From Hymenobacter montanus (GTDB lineage: Bacteria; Bacteroidota; Bacteroidia; Cytophagales; Hymenobacteraceae), in assembly GCF_014699115.1 (NCBI RefSeq), contig NZ_JACXAD010000006.1, positions 124,001 through 188,000 on the forward strand: a DNA stretch of 64,000 bases, given 5' to 3'. Under the pieces are notes generated by a model. It was not told the origin of the DNA, made no database searches, and saw only the letters and a program-made list of their open reading frames with translations. Positions 7,432 through 14,386 of this stretch are shown here, one piece after another; within the stretch, counting starts at the first letter, position 1, and every line of letters starts with the position of its first letter. The position numbers were made by a program, and so were the translations under genes.

Positions 7432-8925
7432 TTGTTGAATTCTTCTTCCGCTTCTCCTACTGTGGTCGTGATTGGGGCCGGCTTTGCGGGACTGGCCGCG
7501 GCCACTACGCTGGCCCAGGCCGGTTGGCGCGTCACGCTGCTCGAAAAAAATGAAAGCCCCGGCGGCCGCGCCCGGGTATTCCGGGCCCAGGGTTTCACCT
7601 TCGACATGGGCCCCAGCTGGTACTGGATGCCCGATGTGTTTGAGCGGTACTTCGCCCGCTTCGGCAAAAAGGTGTCGGACTACTACGAGCTCCAGCGGCT
7701 TGACCCCTCGTACCAGGTGATTTTCAAAGGGCCGGAAGCCGTGGATATCCCCGCGAAGATGAGCGAGCTGCGTGACCTGTTCGAGCGCTACGAGCCGGGC
7801 AGCGCCGGCCGCCTCGATGAGTTTCTGAAGCAGGCGGCCTACAAGTACGAGGTGGGCATCAACCGCTTGGTGTACGCGCCCAGCCGCTCCGTGTTTGAGT
7901 TCGCCGATCCCAAGCTGCTCGTCGACATGGTGCGCATGGATGTGCTGCAAAGCATGCACAAGCACGTGCGCCGCTTCTTTAAGGACCCGCGCCTGCTGGA
8001 GCTGGTGGAGTTTCCCATCCTGTTTCTCGGGGCTACTTCCGAAAATACCCCCGCGCTGTATTCGCTGATGAACTACGCCGACCTGGCGCTGGGCACGTGG
8101 TACCCGAAGGGGGGCATGCACAAGATTGTGGAAGGCATGGTACACCTGGCCCAAGAGCTGGGCGTGGCAATCGTCTGCAATGAGGAAGTGCGGGAGATCG
8201 TAGTGGAAAACGGCCGCAGCACCGGCGTCCGCACGGCCCATGGCTTTTTCGCGGCCGATGCCGTGGTGGCGGGCGCCGACTACTACCACATCGAGCAAGA
8301 AGTGCTCAAACCTGAACACCGCCATTACGACGAGAAGTATTGGGACTCGCGCACCATGGCTCCGTCGTCGCTGCTGTTTTACCTCGGGGTGAATAAGAAG
8401 CTCGACAAGCTACGGCACCACAACCTGTTTTTCGACGAGGACTTCAGCCAGCACGCCCGGGAGATTTATGAGCAGCCGCAGTGGCCCAGCCGGCCGTTGT
8501 TCTACGCCTCGGTGCCCAGCAAGACCGACCCCACCGTTGCTCCACCCGGCCAGGAAAACCTGTTCCTGCTGATTCCCGTGGCGCCCAACCTCACCGATGA
8601 CGAGGCTACTCGTGAGCGGTACTACGACCGGTTGATGAACCGCCTCGAACAGCATTGTGGCCACAGCATTCGCGACGCGGTGGTGTACAAACGAAGCTAT
8701 GCCCACCGCGACTTCGCCGCCGACTACCACAGCTACAAAGGCAACGCCTACGGTTTAGCTAACACCCTCAAACAAACCGCCCTGCTGAAGCCCAGCCTGA
8801 AGAGCAAAAAAATCAGTAATTTGTATTTCACTGGTCAGCTAACCGTGCCCGGCCCGGGGGTGCCGCCGTCGTTGATTTCTGGCCAGGTAGTGGCCGGAGA
8901 GGTGTTGAAGGAAATTAAAAATTGA
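7432..8925 (+). CDS. crtI: Phytoene desaturase
   Basis: 497 residues. CrtI is an FAD-dependent, membrane-associated enzyme that converts phytoene to lycopene (or neurosporene) by successive desaturations. The N-terminal dinucleotide fold VVVIGAGFAGLAAA (11-24) with LLEKNESPGGRARVF (about 36-50), and the C-terminal block NLYFTGQLTVPGPGVP with SLISGQVVAGEV, are diagnostic. There is no ATG near the start: the frame begins with TTG-TTG at 7432/7435, so initiation is at TTG and somewhat uncertain. The last codons (EIKN-stop) are part of an AT-rich heptamer repeat running into the spacer before crtB. Orientation and spacing suggest an operon crtI-crtB. Confidence 0.95.
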   Translation: MLNSSSASPTVVVIGAGFAGLAAATTLAQAGWRVTLLEKNESPGGRARVFRAQGFTFDMGPSWYWMPDVFERYFARFGKKVSDYYELQRLDPSYQVIFKGPEAVDIPAKMSELRDLFERYEPGSAGRLDEFLKQAAYKYEVGINRLVYAPSRSVFEFADPKLLVDMVRMDVLQSMHKHVRRFFKDPRLLELVEFPILFLGATSENTPALYSLMNYADLALGTWYPKGGMHKIVEGMVHLAQELGVAIVCNEEVREIVVENGRSTGVRTAHGFFAADAVVAGADYYHIEQEVLKPEHRHYDEKYWDSRTMAPSSLLFYLGVNKKLDKLRHHNLFFDEDFSQHAREIYEQPQWPSRPLFYASVPSKTDPTVAPPGQENLFLLIPVAPNLTDDEATRERYYDRLMNRLEQHCGHSIRDAVVYKRSYAHRDFAADYHSYKGNAYGLANTLKQTALLKPSLKSKKISNLYFTGQLTVPGPGVPPSLISGQVVAGEVLKEIKN

Positions 8926-8926
8926 T

Positions 8927-8996
8927 AATTAAAAATTAAAAATGGACTGAGCGCTGTCGCCTCCCGCCGCACTCAGTCCATTTTTAATTTTTAATT
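8927..8996. repeat. 25-bp inverted repeat made of heptamers, crtI-crtB spacer
   Basis: Arms 8927-8951 and 8972-8996 are perfect inverted copies around a 20-base loop. The arms are built of seven-base units (AAAAATT in one direction, AATTTTT in the other) plus GGACTGAG. The same AAAAATT word extends leftward over the crtI stop codon. It could fold into a strong hairpin in the mRNA, but without a T-run behaving as a standard terminator. Confidence 0.9.
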
Positions 8997-9009
8997 TTTA
9001 ATTCATCAT

Positions 9010-9852
9010 ATGGACCACGTTAAACTCTTTACCGATACCAGCCTGGCCTGTAGCAAGCTCATCACCGGGCGCTACAGTACCTCGTTTACCCTCGGCATTC
9101 GGACGCTGGACTCCGCCTTGCACCTGCCCGTGTACGCGGTGTATGGGTTTGTGCGCTGGGCCGATGAAATCGTGGACACGTTTCATGCCTTTGACAAGGC
9201 CACGCTGCTGGCCGACTTCCGCCGCCAAACCTACGAGGCCCTGGACACGGGCTTGAGCTTTAACCCGGTTTTACACTCGTTTCAGCACGTGGTGCGGCAA
9301 TACGGCATCGACCGCGAGTTTATTGAAGCGTTTTTGCACAGCATGGCGCTCGATTTAGAAGACCAGAGCTACCATCCGGGTCTCTACAGTGAATACATCT
9401 ACGGCTCGGCCGAAGTGGTGGGGCTGATGTGCTTGCGCATTTTTTGCGATGGCGATACGGCTTTGTTTGAGCGTTTGCGCGAGCCGGCGCGGCGCCTGGG
9501 CTCGGCGTTTCAGAAAGTGAATTTCCTGCGCGACATCCGTTCCGACTACGAAGAGCGGGGGCGGGTGTACTTTCCCGGCGTCGTTTATCAGCGCTTTAAT
9601 GACGCGACCAAGAGCGAGATTGAGGCCGACATCAAGGCCGACTTCGAAGCGGCTTACGTGGGCATCGTGCAGCTGCCGCGCTCGGCCCGGCTGGGAGTTT
9701 ACCTGGCCTACGTCTACTACCTGAAACTATTTTATAAGATAAGGAAGCTGCCGGCCGCCCGCATTTTGGGCGAGCGGGTGCGGGTGCCCGATAATACCAA
9801 GCTGCTGCTGCTGCTGGGCTCGTACTTTCGGTACCGCTTATCGCGCATTTAA
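9010..9852 (+). CDS. crtB: Phytoene synthase
   Basis: 280 residues, usual length. CrtB condenses two geranylgeranyl diphosphates to phytoene, the first committed carotenoid step. Both Asp-rich metal-binding motifs are present: DEIVD (52-56) and NFLRDIRSDYEERGRVYFP (171-189). GRYSTSFTLGIR near residue 20 matches the substrate-entry block of trans-isoprenyl synthases. It starts 84 bp after crtI, with a long hairpin in between, and is followed by an unknown secreted protein and ispH. A squalene-type synthase is less likely because of the crtI neighbour and motif spelling. Confidence 0.95.
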   Translation: MDHVKLFTDTSLACSKLITGRYSTSFTLGIRTLDSALHLPVYAVYGFVRWADEIVDTFHAFDKATLLADFRRQTYEALDTGLSFNPVLHSFQHVVRQYGIDREFIEAFLHSMALDLEDQSYHPGLYSEYIYGSAEVVGLMCLRIFCDGDTALFERLREPARRLGSAFQKVNFLRDIRSDYEERGRVYFPGVVYQRFNDATKSEIEADIKADFEAAYVGIVQLPRSARLGVYLAYVYYLKLFYKIRKLPAARILGERVRVPDNTKLLLLLGSYFRYRLSRI

Positions 9853-9906
9853 GGCAGATTTTGAGCACGGCATTTGCCGGGGGACCATAAGTTACCTACC
9901 GCTCCT

Positions 9907-9914
9907 TAATTTTG
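9907..9914 (+). promoter_or_regulatory. -7 box at the start of the unknown secreted protein gene
   Basis: TAATTTTG fits TAnnTTTG and ends only 5 bases before the ATG at 9920. If used, transcription would begin at or next to the start codon, giving a leaderless mRNA. Confidence 0.55.
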
Positions 9915-9919
9915 CCCAT

Positions 9920-10567
9920 ATGAGAATTCTTAGTCTGCTGTTTTGGTCGGCGGCTGTAAGCAGTTGGCCGGCCTCGGCGGCCACCGGTTTTTGCTCCGAT
10001 AAGAACTTGGTCGCCAATGTGGAACATGCTCCAAGTGCGGCGGTTGTCACTGTTCCTAAAGCCTGGCTTTCCTCCTTCACTCCCATTAAAAAGAACGTGT
10101 CGTCACCCTACCATCCTACCGCCCTGCGCCGCCACTACGAACAGGCTGCCACCGATAAAGCTGCCGGCGAGAAATTCTATAACCTGCTGGCCGACTATAA
10201 GGAACGCGACGCGCTGGTGTTGGGCTACAAAGCAGCGTCCGAAGCCATTCGGGCCCGCGACGCCTCCATGTTCAACAAGCTGACTTACGTGCAGAATGCG
10301 GCTCATACCTTCGAGGAGGCCGTCGGGCTCGACCCCCAAAACCCCGAAATTCGCTTTCTGCGCTTTTCCGTGGAAAGCAATCTGCCCTCGTTCCTGGGCC
10401 TGAGCAAGCACGTGGAGGAAGACAAGGAATTGCTGGTCAATGCGGTGCTTAATCATCCTAAGTCGGGGCTGGACGCCGAGGCGTTCCGGACGGTGCGTAC
10501 CTTTTTGATTGGGCGCGGGCACGTGAGCGACGAGCAGGCCCAGCACCTCAACCGGGTGGCTGAGTAA
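9920..10567 (+). CDS. Unknown secreted protein of the carotenoid locus
   Basis: 215 residues, no family recognised with certainty. An N-terminal signal peptide (about residues 1-21, MRILSLLFWSAAVSSWPASA) predicts export. The rest is mostly helical. The stretch HTFEEAVGLDPQNPEIRFLRF (about 124-144) looks like a tetratricopeptide helix pair, and there are no catalytic motifs or further membrane segments. It sits between crtB and ispH on the same strand, with its own possible promoter, so it may be envelope-related rather than a pigment enzyme. Function unknown. Confidence 0.8.
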   Translation: MRILSLLFWSAAVSSWPASAATGFCSDKNLVANVEHAPSAAVVTVPKAWLSSFTPIKKNVSSPYHPTALRRHYEQAATDKAAGEKFYNLLADYKERDALVLGYKAASEAIRARDASMFNKLTYVQNAAHTFEEAVGLDPQNPEIRFLRFSVESNLPSFLGLSKHVEEDKELLVNAVLNHPKSGLDAEAFRTVRTFLIGRGHVSDEQAQHLNRVAE

Positions 10568-10670
10568 ACCGAAACCAGGTTTTAGTGGTTCTGATGAGGC
10601 GTGCGGCCCCGCGCCGAAGCGTTTCTGAGCAGCAAAACCTTAACAGTGTATTCGCGGTTTGTCCTGACGT

Positions 10671-11522
10671 ATGCCAGCTTTGCACCTCAGCGTCCGAATT
10701 GACCCCAATTCCGGCTTTTGTTTCGGCGTCATCTACGCCATTCAAATGGCCGAGGACCTCCTTGATGAACAGGGTTACCTGTACTGTTTGGGCGACATCG
10801 TGCACAACGACGAAGAAGTGCAACGGCTGGAAGCGCGCGGCCTACGCATCATCTGCCACGAGCAGCTGGCCGCGCTGCGCAACGAAGCCGTGCTCATCCG
10901 GGCCCACGGCGAGCCCCCGGCTACCTACCAGCTGGCCATGGAAAATAACCTGACCCTGATTGATGCCAGCTGCCCGGTGGTGCTCAAGCTGCAAAACCGC
11001 ATCAAGACGAGCTACGACAAGCAGGAGAAGATTTTTATCTATGGCAAGCACGGCCACGCCGAGGTGCTGGGCCTGCTGGGCCAGACCAGCGGCAATGCCG
11101 TGGTGTTTGAGAACCTCGACGAGCTCCTGAGTCATGAGCTGCCCGATAACATCACCCTCTACAGCCAGACGACGAAGAGCACCAACAGCTTTTACCGCAT
11201 CAAGGACGAGCTGGAGGGGCGCGGCTACCAGGTGAATGCCAACGACACGATTTGCCGGCAGGTTAGCAACCGCGACAAGGACCTGCGCCGTTTTGCCGCG
11301 CAGTTCGACCAGATTGTTTTTGTCTCGGGCACCAAAAGCTCCAACGGCAAGGTCCTGTACCAGGTGTGTTTGGAAACCAACCCGCGAACGCATTTTATCT
11401 CCAACGTGGGCGAACTTAAGCCCGAGTGGTTCGGGCCGGGCCAGTCGGTGGGCATTTGCGGCGCCACTAGCACGCCCATGTGGCTGATGGAGCAGGTGCG
11501 TGACCAGCTGCTAAACTTGTAA
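10671..11522 (+). CDS. ispH: 4-hydroxy-3-methylbut-2-enyl diphosphate reductase
   Basis: 283 residues. IspH is the last enzyme of the MEP pathway, an iron-sulfur enzyme that makes IPP and DMAPP from HMBPP. The three cluster cysteines are C17 (SGFCFGV), C101 (DASCPVV) and C195 (DTICRQV). Substrate-binding histidines sit in IVHN, RAHGEPP and GKHGHAE, the last with the proton-relay glutamate (E131). Also present are GTKSSNGK and GATSTP near the C-terminus. It lies downstream of crtB in the carotenoid region, which fits supply of isoprenoid precursors. The start at 10671 gives the normal N-terminal spacing to C17. Confidence 0.96.
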   Translation: MPALHLSVRIDPNSGFCFGVIYAIQMAEDLLDEQGYLYCLGDIVHNDEEVQRLEARGLRIICHEQLAALRNEAVLIRAHGEPPATYQLAMENNLTLIDASCPVVLKLQNRIKTSYDKQEKIFIYGKHGHAEVLGLLGQTSGNAVVFENLDELLSHELPDNITLYSQTTKSTNSFYRIKDELEGRGYQVNANDTICRQVSNRDKDLRRFAAQFDQIVFVSGTKSSNGKVLYQVCLETNPRTHFISNVGELKPEWFGPGQSVGICGATSTPMWLMEQVRDQLLNL

Positions 11523-11543
11523 CCGCGCCCCAGGCGCCTCGCC

Positions 11544-11873
11544 ATGAACATAACGGACTTGCCCTTCGGCGTAACCAACTGGGCGGAAATAAAGGGGGAA
11601 GAGCACGCGGGCACCACGGGCGTTGCCACCTGGCGAACCCAGCAGTTTGGCTCCGTGAGGGTGCGCATGGTCGACTACAGCCCGAATTATCTGGCCGACC
11701 ACTGGTGCCAGAAAGGCCATTTTCTACTGGTCGTAGCCGGAGAGCTAATCACTGAGCTAGCCGATGGCCGCCAGTTTGTACTCCGGTCTGGGATGAGCTA
11801 CCAGGTGGCGGATGGGGCCGAGCCCCACCGCAGCAGCACCGCCGTTGGGGCTACTCTTTTCATCGTGGATTGA
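11544..11873 (+). CDS. Small cupin-fold protein
   Basis: 109 residues, a single beta-barrel domain. It resembles the short family named after a DHCW motif; the visible core is YLADHWCQKGHFLLVVAGEL (D-H-W-C order here), followed by GRQFVLRSGMSYQV and a late PHRSST histidine. The histidines could bind a metal, but the typical cupin G(X)5HXH motif is not complete, so catalytic activity is doubtful. The stop codon overlaps the start of crtW by one base (TGATG), so the two are translationally coupled and probably one transcript with ispH, 21 bp upstream. A role as a small ligand-binding or regulatory protein is possible; function unknown. Confidence 0.75.
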   Translation: MNITDLPFGVTNWAEIKGEEHAGTTGVATWRTQQFGSVRVRMVDYSPNYLADHWCQKGHFLLVVAGELITELADGRQFVLRSGMSYQVADGAEPHRSSTAVGATLFIVD

Positions 11874-12625
11874 TGCCGCCTATGCCCACCACCATCCATC
11901 CTACAATTGGGGCGGCATCTGCCCGCCGCCTTGCTCCCGCTCCGTTAGGATACAAGGGAGTAGCCGTAGCGCTGCTGGTGCTGGCGTGTTGGGCAGCCTT
12001 GCTCATCTTCCTGCTGGCTTTTTATCAGCCCGACTGGCACCGCCCCGCGCCTTACCTGCTGGGGCTGCTTCAGATGCACCTCTACACGGGCCTGTTCATC
12101 ACGGCGCACGATGCCATGCACGGCTTGGTGAGTGCCAACAAACGGGTCAACAACGCCCTGGGCACGCTGGCGGCCGTGCTGTTTGCCTACAACTGGTTTC
12201 CGGGCCAACTGCCCAAGCACCACGCCCACCACCGCCACGTGGGTACCAACAACGACCCCGACTACCACGACGGCCAGCACTCCGGTTTTCTGCCCTGGTT
12301 TTTCCGCTTCACCTGGAACTACGTAACCTGGTGGCAGGTAGCCCTGATGGCAGCTACCTACAACGTGCTGAAAATCTGGTTCCCGCAAGCCAATGTCATT
12401 GCTTTCTGGATGGTGCCGGCCGTGCTGGCAACGTTGCAGCTTTTCTTCTTCGGCACCTACCTGCCCCACCGCGGCGAGCACGCCCCCGACAACCCGCACA
12501 AGTCGCGCAGCCAGTTCCGGCACCACCTGTGGGCTTTCGTGAGCTGCTACTTCTTCGGCTACCACTACGAACACCACGACCAGCCGTACCTGCCCTGGTG
12601 GCGCCTATGGCAAGCAAAACCCTGA
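11873..12625 (+). CDS. crtW: Beta-carotene ketolase
   Basis: 250 residues from ATG 11873, which overlaps the upstream TGA. CrtW is a membrane diiron oxygenase that adds keto groups at C4 of carotenoid rings; together with CrtZ it leads toward astaxanthin-type pigments. The histidine boxes of the desaturase superfamily are HDAMH (79-83), HHAHHRHVG (116-124), PHRGEH (199-204) and HYEHHDQP (231-238), between hydrophobic segments at about 30-50, 62-78, 95-108 and 175-195. PKHHAHH and the YHYEHH box match CrtW rather than ordinary fatty acid desaturases. It ends the plus-strand pigment run, and a nested terminator structure follows 12 bp later. Confidence 0.93.
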   Translation: MPPMPTTIHPTIGAASARRLAPAPLGYKGVAVALLVLACWAALLIFLLAFYQPDWHRPAPYLLGLLQMHLYTGLFITAHDAMHGLVSANKRVNNALGTLAAVLFAYNWFPGQLPKHHAHHRHVGTNNDPDYHDGQHSGFLPWFFRFTWNYVTWWQVALMAATYNVLKIWFPQANVIAFWMVPAVLATLQLFFFGTYLPHRGEHAPDNPHKSRSQFRHHLWAFVSCYFFGYHYEHHDQPYLPWWRLWQAKP

Positions 12626-12637
12626 CTCGCTGACCAC

Positions 12638-12799
12638 GGACCACGGATTCGCGCGGATTTTTCGGATTACACGGATTGTGTATACAAAGCAAAAAGGCTC
12701 CCTATTGAGGAGCCTTTTTAGTACAGTTTCATTTAATCAGCTAAGGATGACGTCTACAAAATCCGTGTAATCCGAAAAATCCGCGCGAATCCGTGGTCC
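12638..12799. repeat. 40-bp perfect inverted repeat with 9-base periodicity
   Basis: Arms 12638-12677 and 12760-12799 are perfect inverted copies. Each arm is four nine-base units with core CGGATT (nnCGGATTn). The element fills the whole gap between the converging crtW and HMA genes; its right arm touches the last base of the HMA stop codon. A terminator hairpin lies inside. Confidence 0.92.
12691..12719. terminator. Bidirectional terminator between crtW and the HMA gene
   Basis: AAAAAGGCTCC (12691-12701) pairs with GGAGCCTTTTT (12709-12719) around a 7-base loop. A-run and T-run flanks make it active in both directions between convergent genes. Confidence 0.9.
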
Positions 12800-13170
12800 T
12801 AGTGTACGGCGTTGGTTTTTTTGCAGCAGTCTGGCAGGCGGTTATAGGCGCGGGCGTCGGCGGTCAGCTCATCGGCGTCGTAGCCGGTTTTTTGCACCGC
12901 GGTGCGTAGGGCTGCCGGTGTGGTTTTATCGGCGCGGTACGTTACGGTGAGGACCTTGGTGGGCACGTCGAGGGAAGCACTTTGCACGCCCTTCTCGTAC
13001 GCCAGGCTTTTTTCGAGGCGGGCCTTGCACATGTCGCAGACGGCCGAAGTTTTGAATTGAGCTGTGACGATAGTGGCTGGAGCCTTCTGAGTGACTGGGG
13101 TAGTTTGCGCGTGGGCGCTGGGCAAGAAGCCTAATAAAGCACCTAGCGGCAGCAGGAGAAGAAATTTCAT
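12799..13170 (-). CDS. Periplasmic heavy-metal-associated (HMA) domain protein
   Basis: 123 residues: signal peptide (1-21, ending SAHAQ), then an HMA ferredoxin-like domain at about 33-105 with the metal-binding loop TSAVCDMCKARLEK (C45xxC48) and a final CC pair (LPDCCKK). HMA domains bind soft metals such as copper or zinc; export predicts a periplasmic metal carrier. A TonB-dependent receptor and HYC_CC_PP-like proteins follow upstream on the same strand, a known Bacteroidota set thought to handle metal uptake. Between it and the receptor lie an AT-rich desaturase gene and a truncated copy of this gene's 5' end, so its original promoter link to the receptor may be lost. Confidence 0.88.
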   Translation of the reverse strand: MKFLLLLPLGALLGFLPSAHAQTTPVTQKAPATIVTAQFKTSAVCDMCKARLEKSLAYEKGVQSASLDVPTKVLTVTYRADKTTPAALRTAVQKTGYDADELTADARAYNRLPDCCKKTNAVH

Positions 13171-13349
13171 GGTAATAAAGTTGGGAATGTGGGTTGGTGA
13201 TTATAATAACAATAACAAACAGTAGCTTGTGATCAAATACTGGCAATTACAGATATAAAAATATACCAAAAATTGGCGAGTGGCATTATTTACAAGATAA
13301 GCTAGGTTTAACCAGTGTAAAACGGCTGTTGTTTCTCTTTTTGTTATTG

Positions 13350-14141
13350 TCAGAACGTGTTTTTCTTTTCGATTTCCGGCAGGGCTTTGTCAATGCGTTT
13401 TACAAGCTCTGGTAGTTTAATCGTCGGAACAGCAGGGAATAAATGGTGTTCCAAATGGTAGAACATGCTAAAAGTGATTTTATTCTTCCAGCCACTGCGT
13501 TGAGTTCTTGCTAATTCAGGGCTATCGTGCGTGTCGTGATGTACTGTCCAGACGGCAAAAAATGCCATTAAAAACTCTCCGATAACCATTACAATGATGT
13601 GGTAGATTAAAAAATCAATTTTGAAGTAAAATACAGCTGCTGCAAAAACAGCAATTGAGATTATTTCTAAAATGACGTTTCGTCTGTAGCTGTTGCTTCC
13701 AATTTGGAGTGTTACCTTGTGGATTAAAAACATATGTATTGGCCCATATAAGATGGCGCCATACCAGGTCATCCCGGCTGATTTACCTTCATAATCTTCA
13801 TCTGTCAAACAATATTTGTGATGTCTTATGTGGTTAAATTTAACCGCATGAATAGAGGTCATCATTAAGATACTGTTTATATAGAGAGATAGCCAAGTCA
13901 AAAACTTATTTGTTCCGAGTGAATTATGAAATCCGTTATGAACTTGTCTAAGTCCTGTCAAAAAGAAAAATGCTGAAAAAGGTAGGGCAAGGATGTAATA
14001 TCCAAAATAGGCCAGCGTCAATGAGATTAGAAACCAAGGGATTGTTAGATTATTCTCGATCAACATTTCTTTAAAAGACAAGTTTTTCAAGTCCTTCCAC
14101 TCAACCTTTCGAATTATTTCTTGGTGTGTCATAGGTCTCAT
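13350..14141 (-). CDS. Fatty acid desaturase-family membrane protein (probably acquired)
   Basis: 263 residues with three histidine boxes of membrane desaturases: HNGFHNS (about 67-73), HIRHHKY (about 104-110), and late HHDTHD and HLEHHLF boxes. Several hydrophobic segments (about 32-62, 78-97, 155-195) fit an integral membrane diiron enzyme that could desaturate or hydroxylate a lipid or carotenoid. It is clearly richer in A+T than its neighbours and uses AT-ending codons, as in Flavobacteria-like genomes, so it looks horizontally acquired. It interrupts the HMA-TonB gene pair and is flanked by an HMA gene copy on each side, one cut short. Exact substrate unknown; a carotenoid role is possible only by proximity. 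Confidence 0.82.
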   Translation of the reverse strand: MRPMTHQEIIRKVEWKDLKNLSFKEMLIENNLTIPWFLISLTLAYFGYYILALPFSAFFFLTGLRQVHNGFHNSLGTNKFLTWLSLYINSILMMTSIHAVKFNHIRHHKYCLTDEDYEGKSAGMTWYGAILYGPIHMFLIHKVTLQIGSNSYRRNVILEIISIAVFAAAVFYFKIDFLIYHIIVMVIGEFLMAFFAVWTVHHDTHDSPELARTQRSGWKNKITFSMFYHLEHHLFPAVPTIKLPELVKRIDKALPEIEKKNTF

Positions 14142-14174
14142 TTGTCTGTTAATTTAAAATGCCTGCTAGTTTGG

Positions 14175-14203
14175 CTCAGGAGTTTATTCTCTGAACTCCT
14201 GAG
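14175..14203. terminator. Hairpin upstream of the desaturase gene
   Basis: CTCAGGAGTT (14175-14184) pairs with AACTCCTGAG (14194-14203). It lies between the truncated HMA copy and the desaturase start, about at the edge of the AT-rich insert. No long T-run follows, so terminator function is uncertain. Confidence 0.5.
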
Positions 14204-14218
14204 TTTAGCCGGAGGTGC

Positions 14219-14299
14219 CTAAGTGACCAGCGTAGCTTGCGCACGGGCGCTGGGCAAAAAGCCCAATAATGCGCCCAGCGGAAGCAAGAGGAGCTTCAT
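14219..14299 (-). pseudogene. Truncated copy of the HMA protein gene
   Basis: Reading from ATG 14299 gives 26 residues then TAG. The peptide matches the signal peptide of the intact HMA protein at 12799-13170 almost residue for residue (LLLLPLGALLGFLPSA in both), differing by R for H and a shifted TPVT/TLVT end. Similarity continues about 50 bp upstream of both start codons. After the stop there is no metal-binding domain. The nucleotide match is about three quarters by eye, so the duplication is not recent, or the fragment comes from a related locus. It marks the junction of the desaturase insertion. Confidence 0.85.
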
Positions 14300-14386
14300 G
14301 GCAAAAGTTGAAGAGGCGGGTTAATGGTTGGAATAATGGTAACAAAGGTGCTGCCGAAATTAGTGCAGGCAGGAGAGTGAATGGGG

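Noticed and set aside
12638..12799. Insertion sequence ends
   Set aside because: The arms enclose only a terminator, have nine-base internal periodicity, and there is no target duplication or transposase.
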